Of a stretch of DNA of 64,000 nt, positions 27,007-36,868 are shown piece after piece. The stretch comes from Aeromonas lusitana. GTDB lineage: Bacteria; Pseudomonadota; Gammaproteobacteria; Enterobacterales; Aeromonadaceae. Below the pieces are notes generated by a model. The model worked only from the letters and a program-made list of their open reading frames with translations. It was not told the DNA's origin and searched no databases. Numbering within the stretch: position 1 is the first letter of the stretch; every line of letters begins with the position of its first letter. The stretch is taken from the NCBI RefSeq assembly GCF_002812985.1, contig NZ_PGCP01000003.1, positions 62,001 to 126,000 on the forward strand, read 5' to 3'. A program made the translations under genes and the position numbers.

Positions 27007-29040
27007 ATGGCAACTGATCCTCGTAGAATGCTGGTAACCTGCGCCCTCCCCTATGCCAATGGCTCCATCCACCTTGGCCACATGCTGGAACATATCCAGG
27101 CCGATATCTGGGTTCGTTATCAGCGAATGCGTGGCAATCAGGTTCATTTCGTCTGCGCCGATGACGCCCACGGCACTCCCATCATGCTCAAGGCGCAGCA
27201 GATGGGGATCACCCCGGAAGAGATGATTGCCGCGGTTTCCGAGGAGCATCAGGGGGATTTCGCCGGCTTCAACATCAGCTTCGACAACTATCACTCCACC
27301 CACAGCGACGAGAACCGCGAGCTGGCGGAGTTGATCTACGGTCGCCTGAAAGAGTCCGGCAAGATCAAAATCCGTACCATTTCCCAGCTGTTCGATCCGG
27401 AAAAATCCATGTTCCTGCCGGACCGCTTCGTCAAGGGTACCTGCCCCAAGTGCAAGTCCCCCGAGCAATACGGTGACAACTGCGACAGCTGCGGCGCCAC
27501 CTACAGCCCGACCGAGCTCATCGACCCGAAATCCGCCGTCTCCGGCGCGACGCCGGTGATGAAGGACTCCGAGCACTACTTCTTCGACCTGCCCCAGTTC
27601 GAAGCCTGGCTCGCCGGCTGGGTGCGCGGCTCAGGCGCCATCCAGGAAGAGATGGCCAACAAGATGCAAGAGTGGTTTGAATCTGGCCTGCAGCAGTGGG
27701 ACATCACCCGTGACGCCCCCTACTTCGGTTTCGAGATCCCGGGTGCCCCTGGCAAATACTTCTACGTCTGGCTGGATGCCCCCATCGGCTACATGGCGTC
27801 GTTCAAGAACCTGTGCAACAAGCGCGGCGACATCGACTTTGACAGCTACTGGAAGGCTGACTCCGACGCCGAGCTCTATCATTTCATCGGCAAGGACATC
27901 GCCTACTTCCACTGCCTGTTCTGGCCGGCCATGCTGGAAGGGGCGGGTTTCCGCAAGCCGACCAAGGTCAACGTGCACGGTTATGTGACCGTCAACGGCG
28001 CCAAGATGTCCAAGTCCAAGGGCACCTTCATCAAGGCGAGCACCTACCTCAAGCACCTGGATCCCGAGTGTCTGCGTTACTACTACGCCGCCAAGCTCAA
28101 CAGCCGCATCGACGATCTGGACTTGAATCTGGAAGACTTCGTGCAGCGGGTCAACGCCGACGTGGTCAACAAGCTGGTGAACCTGGCCTCCCGTAACGCC
28201 GGTTTCATCGCCAAGCGCTTCGATGGCAAGCTGGCCGATGTGTGCAGCGAACCCGAGCTCTATGCCGAATTCGCCAATGCCAGCGCCTCCATCAGCGAGG
28301 CCTACGAGACTCGCGAGTTCAGCCGTGCCATTCGCGAGATCATGGCCCTGGCCGACAAGGCCAACCGCTATGTGGATGACAAGGCCCCCTGGGTATTGGC
28401 CAAGCAGGAAGGCGCTGACGCCGAGCTGCAAGCGGTCTGCTCCGTCGGCATCAACCTGTTCCGGGTGCTGATGGCCTACCTCAAGCCAGTCATGCCACAG
28501 CTGGCCGAGCGCGCCGAAGCCTTCCTTGGCGAGACCCTGGCCTGGGACACCCTTGCCGCCCCGCTCACCGGCCACCAGCTGGCGCCGTTCAAGGCCCTGT
28601 TCGCCCGTATCGAACCCACCAAGGTGGAAGCCATGGTGGATGCGTCCAAGGAAGACTTGGCCAAGGAGCAGAGCAAGAAGCCGGCCGGCCCCCTGGCGGA
28701 TGACCCCATCAGTGAGACCATCTCTTTCGATGACTTCGCCAAGCTGGACTTGCGCGTGGCGCTCATCAAGAAGGCCGAAGCCGTACCGGAAGCGGAGAAG
28801 CTGCTGAAACTGCAGCTGGATCTGGGGGGTGAGACCCGTCAGGTGTTCGCCGGCATCAAGTCCGCCTACAACCCGGAAGATCTGGAAGGCAAGCTGACCG
28901 TGATGGTGGCCAACCTGGCGCCGCGCAAGATGCGCTTTGGCATGTCCGAGGGCATGGTGCTGGCCGCAGGCCCGGGCGGCAAGGATCTCTGGATCCTGGA
29001 GCCCCAGGAAGGCGCCCAGCCCGGCATGCGCGTCAAGTAA
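27007..29040 (+). CDS. metG: Methionyl-tRNA synthetase
   Basis: A 677-residue class I synthetase, the same length as E. coli MetG. Visible features are the HIGH box (SIHLGHM), the zinc knuckle [18 protein letters not shown], the KMSKS loop at about residue 333, the anticodon-binding helices, and a C-terminal EMAPII/Trbp-like tRNA-binding domain (about 575-677) that makes the dimer. The frame opens 43 codons upstream, but ATG 27007 ([19 protein letters not shown]) is the family start. It charges both initiator and elongator tRNA-Met. Confidence 0.97.
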   Translation: MATDPRRMLVTCALPYANGSIHLGHMLEHIQADIWVRYQRMRGNQVHFVCADDAHGTPIMLKAQQMGITPEEMIAAVSEEHQGDFAGFNISFDNYHSTHSDENRELAELIYGRLKESGKIKIRTISQLFDPEKSMFLPDRFVKGTCPKCKSPEQYGDNCDSCGATYSPTELIDPKSAVSGATPVMKDSEHYFFDLPQFEAWLAGWVRGSGAIQEEMANKMQEWFESGLQQWDITRDAPYFGFEIPGAPGKYFYVWLDAPIGYMASFKNLCNKRGDIDFDSYWKADSDAELYHFIGKDIAYFHCLFWPAMLEGAGFRKPTKVNVHGYVTVNGAKMSKSKGTFIKASTYLKHLDPECLRYYYAAKLNSRIDDLDLNLEDFVQRVNADVVNKLVNLASRNAGFIAKRFDGKLADVCSEPELYAEFANASASISEAYETREFSRAIREIMALADKANRYVDDKAPWVLAKQEGADAELQAVCSVGINLFRVLMAYLKPVMPQLAERAEAFLGETLAWDTLAAPLTGHQLAPFKALFARIEPTKVEAMVDASKEDLAKEQSKKPAGPLADDPISETISFDDFAKLDLRVALIKKAEAVPEAEKLLKLQLDLGGETRQVFAGIKSAYNPEDLEGKLTVMVANLAPRKMRFGMSEGMVLAAGPGGKDLWILEPQEGAQPGMRVK

Positions 29041-29062
29041 GCGCACCCCCACGCTGCAATCA

Positions 29063-29092
29063 AAAAAGAGAGGCCCTTGGACCTCTCTTTTT
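29063..29092. terminator. Bidirectional terminator between metG and the CHAD gene
   Basis: An 11-bp stem (AAAAAGAGAGG and complement) with A and T runs on both sides serves the two convergent genes. Confidence 0.88.
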
Positions 29093-29132
29093 ATTGGGTT
29101 TTCATTTGGCCTTTGCAAGCAACAAACGCCTC

Positions 29133-29882
29133 TCAGGCCATCCGCTGCATCGCCATTCTGAGCCCCACCAGCTCGGCTTGCTGGCAATCGAGCTGTTGCA
29201 GCTGGCAGCGGATCGCACTCTTGAGCTGCGCTTGCTGACGCCGCCGTTTGTCGCTCGCCCGCTTGCTCCCCAGCCGCTTGAGCCACTGGCGGGCATCCTG
29301 CAACTGGCCGAGCCGATTCTGCCACTCCACCAGCATGGTCAACCAGGCCGGATCCCCCTCTCCCTGCCCCACCAGCAGCTCCACCCCGTAGCGGGTCTGC
29401 TTGAGGATCAAGCGCAGCCTGTGCCAATGGCGCAACTGGCGTTTATGGCTGACAGACATACCATCCAGTCCGGGCTCGGCCAGGCCATCCGCCAGACAGA
29501 GCGCCAGCTGCATCTGATAGAGCGGCAAGGGATTGAACTCGGCAGGCACCTGGCCGAGGCGCTCCAGCCAGCGCTCCAGCCGCACCGCCAACATGGGGGC
29601 CTTTGGTCTCTCGATGGCATGGGGTTTACCGCCAAAGCGCTCCTCGAACACCTGGGCATCGCGCAGGGCAGAGAGGGTACTCGTCGCCCGCTGCAACCGC
29701 CGCTCGAGTCCGGGTTGATAGATGAGTGGCCGCCACAGGGCGAGTAAGGCGAGCAGGCGACGGGCCGCAATCCGGTAGCCATGCACCTCGTCTATCCCCG
29801 CCTGCTGGCGCAGGGCCAGGGCGGCGGTCCAATACTCATCGATGAGCTGGCGTGCCTGCTCGTGCCATGGAGTCTGCGGCAT
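29133..29882 (-). CDS. CHAD-domain protein
   Basis: A 249-residue all-helical protein with a CHAD domain over its whole length. The signature of conserved histidines and arginines is visible: EVHGYRIAARRLLALLALWRPLI and LSALRDAQVFEERF near the start, and RQLRHWHRL further on. CHAD domains bind inorganic polyphosphate, and in many bacteria they are fused to a CYTH triphosphatase; here no CYTH domain is attached. It is followed by the acylphosphatase gene upstream on the same strand, 21 bases away. A link to phosphate metabolism is suggested by the family only. Confidence 0.8.
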   Translation of the reverse strand: MPQTPWHEQARQLIDEYWTAALALRQQAGIDEVHGYRIAARRLLALLALWRPLIYQPGLERRLQRATSTLSALRDAQVFEERFGGKPHAIERPKAPMLAVRLERWLERLGQVPAEFNPLPLYQMQLALCLADGLAEPGLDGMSVSHKRQLRHWHRLRLILKQTRYGVELLVGQGEGDPAWLTMLVEWQNRLGQLQDARQWLKRLGSKRASDKRRRQQAQLKSAIRCQLQQLDCQQAELVGLRMAMQRMA

Positions 29883-29903
29883 CAGTCTCTCTCCTTGCGC
29901 TGC

Positions 29904-30176
29904 CTAATTGGTGTGAAAACCCTGCCCCGTGGGGGGCGCGGCCTTGGCGTATTCCATCCTGGTCACACTCGCCGTTCTCGGCCCGTGCTCCAGCCAGCCC
30001 AGCATCATCTGCACCTGCTGCTCAGGGCCTGCGATAAGGACTTCCACCGAGCCATCCTCCAGATTGTAGGCATGACCCCGCAGCCCCAGTTGCAGGGCAC
30101 GTTCCCGGGTGAAGTAGCGAAATCCCACCCCTTGCACCTGACCCCAGACTCGGACGACAAACGATTGCTCTCCCAT
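29904..30176 (-). CDS. yccX: Acylphosphatase
   Basis: A 90-residue acylphosphatase, the normal length, with the motif VWGQVQGVGFRYFTRE (catalytic arginine) and the asparagine in GHAYNLEDGSVEV. It hydrolyses carboxyl-phosphate bonds such as acetyl phosphate. The start ATG 30176 is chosen from family alignment; the frame opens ten codons earlier. It lies just upstream of the CHAD gene, and rlmI (yccW), its neighbour in E. coli, is found 5 kb away. Confidence 0.92.
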   Translation of the reverse strand: MGEQSFVVRVWGQVQGVGFRYFTRERALQLGLRGHAYNLEDGSVEVLIAGPEQQVQMMLGWLEHGPRTASVTRMEYAKAAPPTGQGFHTN

Positions 30177-30259
30177 TTTCGGTACCTTTCCCTTAAGAAA
30201 TTCCACCTCGGGGCGATAATAGGGACGACCCCCATTCCCCTGCAGGACGCTATATCATT

Positions 30260-31690
30260 ATGAAAGAAGTAAAATTCCGTTGGGTTGACCGTTATCTCAT
30301 TCACCTCACTATCGGTGAAAAATTTCTCATCACCTTCTGGTGCCCTCTCCTGTTCATCGCCGCCCTCACCTGGTACCTGCTGGCGGACGGCCATGATCAG
30401 CAGATGCAGGTCAGGCTGGATCAGCTCAAACAACGCGTCGAGACCACGGCGCAACTGGTGAGCCAGCAACCGACCCTCACCCTGCCCGCCGAGTTGACCT
30501 TAAGCCCCACCGGCAACCCAGGTCTGACTCAGCAGGGGGATCGTTACAGCGTCAGCGCGAGCGCCGGGCAAGCCGGCTTCGTCACAGGTTCCCTCGACGC
30601 CAGCCGCTACTCCATGTGGGATGGTCAGGGCACGGCCCTCACCGTCATCGCCGTGCTGGCGGCCCTGCTGGCCCTCATCACCCACTACCTGATGACCTTC
30701 GTCTCCGGCGCCCTCTACTCCACCAACAAGGCGCTGCAGACGGTGGCGGGGGGCGATCTCACCTTCCGCCTCAACTTCTTCCCGGTGCGGGACGAGTTCT
30801 CCATCCTGGCGGGCAGCATCGACAAGTTCACCGATCGTCAGCACAAGATAGTGCAGCTAGTGGAAGAGTCCGCCGAGGCGCTGACCATGGCCGCCGACGA
30901 GTTTCGCGAGCATGCCAGCGACGGCGAGACCCTGGCCCGCGCCCAGCGCCAGCACATGGACTCCCTGGCTGCCGCCATGGAGCAGATGTCTGCCGCCATC
31001 CGGGAGGTGGCTCGCAACGCCAACGACACCCTGCTGCAGACTCGCCAGTCCAGCGAAGAGGCCGCCAACGGTGCCGAGCGAGTGGCGCGTACCATCACGG
31101 CCATTCGCACCCTGGCCGATGAGATTGGCAACGCCTCCGGCGCCGTGGAACGACTGACCCACAACGCCAACCGCATCAACGAGGTGGTCAGCGTCATCAA
31201 CGCCATCTCCCAGCAGACCAACCTGCTGGCCTTGAATGCAGCCATTGAGGCCGCCCGCGCCGGTGAGCAGGGCCGTGGCTTCGCCGTGGTGGCGGACGAG
31301 GTGCGCACCCTCGCCAGTCGCACCCAACAGGCCACGGTGGAGATCCAGCAGATGATCGAAGAGCTGCAGACCGGCACCGGGGCGCTGAACGACATCATGG
31401 AGAAGACGGTCGGGCGCGCCGCCAGCAGTCAGCAACTCATCACGGAAGTTGGGGAAGACATCGACAAGCTGAGCAGCCACAGCGATGCGGTGCTGGAGAT
31501 GAGCACCCAGATAGCCACCTCCAGCGAAGAGCAGAGCTCGGTCGCCGAGGAGATCACCCGCAACCTGGATCAGGTGCGCCACGAGGCGAGCCGGGTGGAA
31601 GAGTCCGCCAGCGCCTCGGTCGCCGGTACCTCGGGTCTCAAGGCCACCGCCTCCGAGCTCGGCCAGGCCATGGCGGGTCTGCGGATCTGA
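30260..31690 (+). CDS. Methyl-accepting chemotaxis protein
   Basis: A 476-residue inner-membrane receptor. TM1 is about residues 20-42 and TM2 about 124-147. The periplasmic sensor between them is short, only about 80 residues, with no recognised fold. A HAMP-like stretch and then the MCP signalling domain follow, with the highly conserved tip [22 protein letters not shown] and [14 protein letters not shown]. There is no C-terminal CheR-binding pentapeptide. The ligand is unknown; the small sensor resembles receptors for redox or energy signals or ones that need a partner, but this is inference. A terminator follows, so it is a single-gene unit. Confidence 0.92.
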   Translation: MKEVKFRWVDRYLIHLTIGEKFLITFWCPLLFIAALTWYLLADGHDQQMQVRLDQLKQRVETTAQLVSQQPTLTLPAELTLSPTGNPGLTQQGDRYSVSASAGQAGFVTGSLDASRYSMWDGQGTALTVIAVLAALLALITHYLMTFVSGALYSTNKALQTVAGGDLTFRLNFFPVRDEFSILAGSIDKFTDRQHKIVQLVEESAEALTMAADEFREHASDGETLARAQRQHMDSLAAAMEQMSAAIREVARNANDTLLQTRQSSEEAANGAERVARTITAIRTLADEIGNASGAVERLTHNANRINEVVSVINAISQQTNLLALNAAIEAARAGEQGRGFAVVADEVRTLASRTQQATVEIQQMIEELQTGTGALNDIMEKTVGRAASSQQLITEVGEDIDKLSSHSDAVLEMSTQIATSSEEQSSVAEEITRNLDQVRHEASRVEESASASVAGTSGLKATASELGQAMAGLRI

Positions 31691-31720
31691 CACTTGTGAA
31701 ACTGATTTGAGTGACACAGC

Positions 31721-31749
31721 AAAAGGCCATCCAGCGGATGGCCTTTTTT
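31721..31749 (+). terminator. MCP terminator
   Basis: AAAAGGCCATCC and its complement form a 12-bp stem with a 3-base loop, then Ts. Confidence 0.9.
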
Positions 31750-31795
31750 ATGGACCCGTGAATATCGACCCGAGTCTGGGTTGTGTCATGACCCA

Positions 31796-31820
31796 ATAAA
31801 AAGGGACCCAAGGGTCCCTT
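31796..31820 (-). terminator. exeM terminator
   Basis: AAGGGACCC pairs with GGGTCCCTT with a 2-base loop and five Ts on the minus strand, about 23 bases after the stop. Confidence 0.82.
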
Positions 31821-31842
31821 TATCTCAATATTCCGACTCGTC

Positions 31843-34800
31843 TTAGCGGCCGAAGGGCCACCAGGGTTTGTCATTGTCCTGGATCTCGACCCGGGTCTGG
31901 GACTCTCCCCCTTCGGCCCCTTGCAGCCGTGACAGGCTGACCCTGAACTGCTCGGTGGGCTCGACGAACCAGTCATCGATGACCAGCACCTTGATGGACT
32001 TGACCCCGCCTTCACCGGCGGCCCAGCTCACGGACTGACCGAGCCAGGGCAGGAAGTCCAGCCCCCAGCGGGCCGTCATGCCATCCAGGGCCAGCTGGGC
32101 ACGGGCCGGCTTGCTCAGATCGCCGCTGCGCACCAACGGGACCTCAACCAACCATTGCCCCTCGTTCACCCTGATCACAGCGCTTTGCATTGCGATGGTC
32201 GAGGGGGCGATCTTGTCCTTGATGGTCACCAGGGTCTGGGACTGGGCCCCCAGGGTCGCCCCGCTCGCGTCCTGCAATAGCAGGGTAAAGGTCTCGTCTC
32301 CCTCGTTTTTCGTGTCGCTTAACGTCGGGATCTGCAGGGTTTTATCCTGCTCATCACCATCAGACCAGTTCAACACACCACTCAAAGGGGCCAGATCCTG
32401 GCTGTCAGCGCTGCCATATTGCACGCTCCAGCTGACGCTGGCGGCGCCACGGCTGCCTCCCTTGCGCTGCACCGCCAGGGTCAGGGTACTGCCCTCCTCT
32501 ACATTCGCGGCGCTCGTGGTGAGACTCAGCTCACCGGTCGGGGGCAAGGGATACTGGATGGCCACCAGCACGGGATCATGATCGGAAGCGCTGAACGGCC
32601 CCTCTGACTTGCCAAGCTGACCCGAGTACTTCTTGCCGTACTCGAAGAAGTTGCTCTCCGCCGAGTTGATGTGCCAATCCTCGATGCCGACGACCTTCTT
32701 AGCTAGGCTAGGGTTCGCCAGCGCGTGATCCAGATTGCCGAGCTCCCCCTCATAGCTGTAGGAGTAGGTATCCGTGCCGTGGAACTGGGTGTTGAGGTTG
32801 ATAAGCCCTGCCCCCTTGCCCATCGCAGTTGCCTGCTCCTCATAAGGCTGGCCCGCCAGCTGGGTGAAGGCGGCGCTCATGATCTGGCGGCTCTGGGCGG
32901 CCGGATCGTAATCCGTCAGCACCCGCACCGGATCTTCCAGCCCGTAGGCGTTGAGATCGCCTATCACCAGCAGATCCCCCGGCTCCTGCTTGAGCCGCTC
33001 CCCCAACACCTTGGCGGCGGAGACCCGCAGGGCATTGCAGTGACCCTGCCCATCCAGAGGATCGGCGGTCACATAGTCCGGATAATCTTCGTAGCAGGCC
33101 GATCCCTTGGATTTGAGGTGATTGACCACCAGGGTCAGGGGCACATCTCCCTTGGGCGAGGTGAAACGCTGCAGCAGGGAGTCACGCATCCCCTGGCGTA
33201 TGCTGACCGGCTTGCCCGCACCGTCGACGGCCTCCGCCACCTGCAGCGGCAAGGGGATGAGCTGGGCAGCCCCCTCCAGGCTGACCTTTGCGGGCCTGTA
33301 GATGAGCCCAACCGTGATGGCGTCCGTGCCCATGGGCTGGTCATCGGGGGAGTGAACGAAGGCGTAGTGATCCTGCTCATCCGGCAGGGCCGCGTTGAGG
33401 GCCCCTACCAGGTTGGCGATGGCGGAGTTGTCGCCGTAGCCGTTGTTCTCTATCTCCATCAGCCCCACCACATCCGCGTTGAGGCGAGTGATGGCGCTGA
33501 CGATCTTGGTGCGCTGCAGCTCGAACTCACCCACGGTCAGGGCGCCCCGGTTGCTGTTGGTGGGATTGGCATCGCCGCCCACCACGGTCGTGAAGAAGTT
33601 CAGCACGTTGAAGCTCGCCACCCGCAGATCTCCCGCCGCGGCAAGCTCTGGCGTTTCGACTCTGTCCCAGCCGCTGTGATCCACGTCCACCGGGCTTATC
33701 TTGTTGTCCGCCACCAGCCGGTAGAAGTCATAGGAGTAGCCGATGGCCCCCTCCAGATTGCTCAAGCGATCGCCGATGCGCAGATACCCCTGCTCGGCAT
33801 CGAAGGCGGGATACCAGGGCAGCACGCCGTCCGGCGCCTTGGCATCCGTCTCCACCACCAGCTGGTTCACCCGGTTGCGCTCGCTCCACTGGCTCGCCTG
33901 CTCGCTCATGGCCGGGAACTTCTGGGTCGACTTGATGAGGGGCGCCCCGTAGGCCAGCACCAGGTTGTTGCGCTTGCCGTCGTAATCGAAGCTGAAGTTG
34001 CGGGTCACCACCAGGCTGGAAGCCGGCACCAGCCGCACCCGCATCCCCTCGTGACGCTCCAGCAGGGTCGTCAGACTCTCGCCCGCCACCGGCACCAGAT
34101 CCACCGCCGGCACCAGGCCCACCATGGGCTGGGTCACCGTCATCTCATCAGCGCTGAGCTGGGTCTGGTTGTAATACTCCTTCACCTTGCCCGAGACGCA
34201 CACCTCGGCGCCGGGCACCAGGGCGGCATTGGTCTGATTGCTTTGCACGAAGAGGCCATCGGAGCTCGCCGGATCCCCGTCTCCCTGCAGGTCCTGAATG
34301 AAGAAGCCCTTGTAGAGGCCGCTCACCACCTGGGTCACCACGCCGCGGGTGGCATAGGCCGTCTCGGATTCAAACTTGCCGGCCGGCACCAGCGGGCTGC
34401 GTTCGCCGCTGCCCTGAATGGCGGGCACTGGGATGAGGCTGTCCACCGGGCAGGCGAAGGCCGGCGGCTGGTTGCCATCGCAGTTATCCTCGCCGCTGCA
34501 GCCAAGCCCGGCCGCCTCGTCACGGGCAAAGCCCAGGTATTCGGCGGCGGGATCGAAGGCAGCCGTGGCATCCACGCGCCCCGTATTAACGCTGGCCTTG
34601 CGCCTGAGGGTCATGTCCAGGGTCGAGACGGCGCCTGAGACCCAGGCCGTACCGGGATCCACCCCAATCTGGCCGACGCTGTCGACTATCTCGTCCCCCC
34701 GATAGAGCACTAACCCATCGTCGCCGTTGAACACCAGGTTGCCGCTGGTCAGGTTGGCCTTGGCCAGGGTTGCGGGCAGTGCCGAGGGGTGCGCCAACAC

Positions 34801-35055
34801 CAGGCTGGCACCGGGGGCCAGGGTGCCTTGCAGCGCCAGATTGTTGGTGGGGCCGGCCGCCAGGGTGCGGCCATTGGCATAGAGGGCGAGCCGGTATGGG
34901 GTGAGGTCCAGCGCGCTGTTGCCCAAGTTGCTCAGCTCCAGCGCCTTGTTGTTGCCGGATCCTTCCAGGTATTCGGTGATGAGCAGCTGAGCCTGGGCCT
35001 GGCCGGACAGCGCCAAGGCGACCGAAAGGGCCAGCAGGGAATGTCTTCCTGACAT
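31843..35055 (-). CDS. exeM: ExeM/NucH-type extracellular endonuclease with Calx-beta repeats
   Basis: A 1070-residue secreted nuclease. Order of parts: signal peptide (about 1-22, ending AQAQ); lamin-tail domain (about 23-130, LLITEYLEGSGNN); OB-fold domain (about 205-330); endonuclease/exonuclease/phosphatase domain (about 480-830) with LMEIENNGYG, VNHLKSKGSAC, VIGDLNAYG and SDHDPVLV; and two Calx-beta repeats (about 840-1060) ending DNDKPWWPFGR. Related proteins (ExeM of Shewanella, Xds of Vibrio) degrade extracellular DNA for phosphate or biofilm release. No GlyGly-CTERM or final TM segment is visible. Start ATG 35055 follows AAGGA and begins the signal peptide; the frame opens 32 codons earlier. 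Confidence 0.9.
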   Translation of the reverse strand: MSGRHSLLALSVALALSGQAQAQLLITEYLEGSGNNKALELSNLGNSALDLTPYRLALYANGRTLAAGPTNNLALQGTLAPGASLVLAHPSALPATLAKANLTSGNLVFNGDDGLVLYRGDEIVDSVGQIGVDPGTAWVSGAVSTLDMTLRRKASVNTGRVDATAAFDPAAEYLGFARDEAAGLGCSGEDNCDGNQPPAFACPVDSLIPVPAIQGSGERSPLVPAGKFESETAYATRGVVTQVVSGLYKGFFIQDLQGDGDPASSDGLFVQSNQTNAALVPGAEVCVSGKVKEYYNQTQLSADEMTVTQPMVGLVPAVDLVPVAGESLTTLLERHEGMRVRLVPASSLVVTRNFSFDYDGKRNNLVLAYGAPLIKSTQKFPAMSEQASQWSERNRVNQLVVETDAKAPDGVLPWYPAFDAEQGYLRIGDRLSNLEGAIGYSYDFYRLVADNKISPVDVDHSGWDRVETPELAAAGDLRVASFNVLNFFTTVVGGDANPTNSNRGALTVGEFELQRTKIVSAITRLNADVVGLMEIENNGYGDNSAIANLVGALNAALPDEQDHYAFVHSPDDQPMGTDAITVGLIYRPAKVSLEGAAQLIPLPLQVAEAVDGAGKPVSIRQGMRDSLLQRFTSPKGDVPLTLVVNHLKSKGSACYEDYPDYVTADPLDGQGHCNALRVSAAKVLGERLKQEPGDLLVIGDLNAYGLEDPVRVLTDYDPAAQSRQIMSAAFTQLAGQPYEEQATAMGKGAGLINLNTQFHGTDTYSYSYEGELGNLDHALANPSLAKKVVGIEDWHINSAESNFFEYGKKYSGQLGKSEGPFSASDHDPVLVAIQYPLPPTGELSLTTSAANVEEGSTLTLAVQRKGGSRGAASVSWSVQYGSADSQDLAPLSGVLNWSDGDEQDKTLQIPTLSDTKNEGDETFTLLLQDASGATLGAQSQTLVTIKDKIAPSTIAMQSAVIRVNEGQWLVEVPLVRSGDLSKPARAQLALDGMTARWGLDFLPWLGQSVSWAAGEGGVKSIKVLVIDDWFVEPTEQFRVSLSRLQGAEGGESQTRVEIQDNDKPWWPFGR

Positions 35056-35383
35056 CGTGGTTATTCCTTCTTGATTATGTTGCCAGTTCAATCGCGATCG
35101 AATGATCGCAGCACCAAGGGTGAATGCCGTAAAAAGAGTCATACGGCGCACATACTCTGCCCGCTTTTTCGTGAGGGCACCGCGAGCTGGCTAACAATTG
35201 CAGAACTTTGTTGCTGGCAAGTGACAGGTTATGACGGGCATTGATGAGCATGCTTAACCCGTTTACCCAGGGAGCTGACCCCGGAAACCATGGCGAATGT
35301 GCCACCTCTGCGACAAGGCTGGCGTAAACCCCGGGTTGCCACTAAAATACGCCCCCTCTAATTCCTGGCATCGGTAACATCCC
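35056..35383. other. Divergent region between exeM and rlmI
   Basis: A 328-base gap holding the two promoter regions. A short inverted repeat CGATCGAATGATCG lies at 35093-35106. I see no gene and no operator I can name. Confidence 0.45.
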
Positions 35384-36577
35384 ATGAGCGCTTCCATCTA
35401 TCTCGTCAAAGGCCGCGAAAAGTCCCTGCTGCGCCGTCATCCCTGGATCTTCTCCAAGGGGATCGACAAGGTGCAAGGCACCCCCATCGATGGCGACACC
35501 GTCGAGATCTATTCCAACGATGGCAAGTGGCTCGCCCGCGGCGCCTGGTCCGGCAGCTCCCAGATCCGCGCCCGGGTCTGGACCTTCGACAAGGACGAGA
35601 CCGTCGATCTGGACTTCTTCATCCGTCGCCTCAAGTACGCCCAGGAGTCCCGTGATCCCCTGATCAAGCGCCAGGGCCTCACCGGCTATCGCCTCTGCGC
35701 CGCCGAGTCCGACGGTCTGCCGGGTCTGACCATAGATCGCTACGCCGATTTCCTGGTGTGCCAAATTCTCTCTGCCGGCGCCGAGTTTCAGCGCGAGCTC
35801 ATCACCCAGGCCCTGCGCACCCTCTACCCCGAGTGCAGCATCTATGAGCGCTCCGACGTGGCGGTGCGCAAGAAGGAAGGGCTGAAGGAGCGAACCGGCG
35901 TCATCTATGGCGAGACCCCGACCGAACCCGTGGTCATCGAGGAGAACGGCGGCGTCAAGATCCTGGTAGACATTCGTAACGGTCACAAGACGGGTTTCTA
36001 CCTGGATCAGCGGGACAACCGCCAGGCGGCAGCGAAATACACTGAAGGCAAGCGGGTTCTCAACTGCTTCTGCTATACCGGTGGTTTCGGTGTCTATGCC
36101 CTCAAGGGTGGCGCCAAGGAAGTGGTCAACGTGGATCTCTCCCAGAACGCATTGGACATCGCCCGCCAGAACGCCGAGCTGAACGGTCTGGATACCAGCA
36201 GCACCCAGTTCGTGCGCCACGACGTGTTCAAGCTGCTGCGGGAATACCGCGAGAAGGGCGAGAAGTTCGACGTCATAGTGCTGGATCCGCCGAAGTTCGC
36301 CGAGAGCAAGGCCCAGCTGCTGGGCGCCTGCCGCGGTTACAAGGACATCAACATGCTGGCGTTCCAGCTGTTGGCACCGGGCGGCGTGCTCTTGACCTAC
36401 TCCTGCTCCGGCCTGATGGAGCAGAGCCTGTTCCAGAAGATCGTGGCAGATGCGGCGCTCGACGCCGGTCGCGATGCCCAGATCCTGGAGCTCCTGTCCC
36501 AGGCGTCCGATCACCCCATAGGCACCGCCTACCCGGAAGGCTTCTACCTCAAGGGGCTGGTGGTACGCGCCCGCTGA
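35384..36577 (+). CDS. rlmI: 23S rRNA m5C1962 methyltransferase RlmI
   Basis: A 397-residue SAM-dependent RNA methyltransferase. An N-terminal PUA domain (about 1-80, [22 protein letters not shown]) is followed by the EEHEH-like central part and a Rossmann domain with [10 protein letters not shown] (SAM site), [11 protein letters not shown] (catalytic loop) and [10 protein letters not shown]. It makes m5C at position 1962 of 23S rRNA. A rho-independent terminator lies 41 bases after the stop and is identical to one 1.5 kb downstream. Confidence 0.95.
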   Translation: MSASIYLVKGREKSLLRRHPWIFSKGIDKVQGTPIDGDTVEIYSNDGKWLARGAWSGSSQIRARVWTFDKDETVDLDFFIRRLKYAQESRDPLIKRQGLTGYRLCAAESDGLPGLTIDRYADFLVCQILSAGAEFQRELITQALRTLYPECSIYERSDVAVRKKEGLKERTGVIYGETPTEPVVIEENGGVKILVDIRNGHKTGFYLDQRDNRQAAAKYTEGKRVLNCFCYTGGFGVYALKGGAKEVVNVDLSQNALDIARQNAELNGLDTSSTQFVRHDVFKLLREYREKGEKFDVIVLDPPKFAESKAQLLGACRGYKDINMLAFQLLAPGGVLLTYSCSGLMEQSLFQKIVADAALDAGRDAQILELLSQASDHPIGTAYPEGFYLKGLVVRAR

Positions 36578-36618
36578 TCCTCTCCTGATCGGTTAAAGCA
36601 CCAACTCCCTGATCAAAT

Positions 36619-36648
36619 AGGCCCGCAATCCATGCGGGCCTGTTTTTT
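36619..36648 (+). terminator. rlmI terminator, copy 1 of a repeated hairpin
   Basis: AGGCCCGCA and its complement form the stem, followed by GTTTTTT. The whole 30-base segment is identical to 38097-38126. Confidence 0.92.
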
Positions 36649-36868
36649 ATGCGTCCACCTTCTCCCGTCCTCACGCACATACATCTCTCCAGCCCTGCCT
36701 GTTTTTTCTTCATCAATGCATATTTATGATAAAAATCACATCCATATGACTCTCTTTTGCGTACTGTGATCCCGCCTGTGACCGCCATGAGTCGAGGCTG
36801 CGGGCCCAAGGGCCTGCACAACAACAAAAACGATGTCAGGCCAAGCTGAACATCACAAGGGTCCCAAC

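Noticed and set aside
27631-29427. Minus-strand 598-codon frame across metG
   Set aside because: It lies opposite metG and covers its terminator; no coding evidence.
32725-34638. Plus-strand 637-codon frame across exeM
   Set aside because: It is antisense to the nuclease gene and arises from its GC bias.
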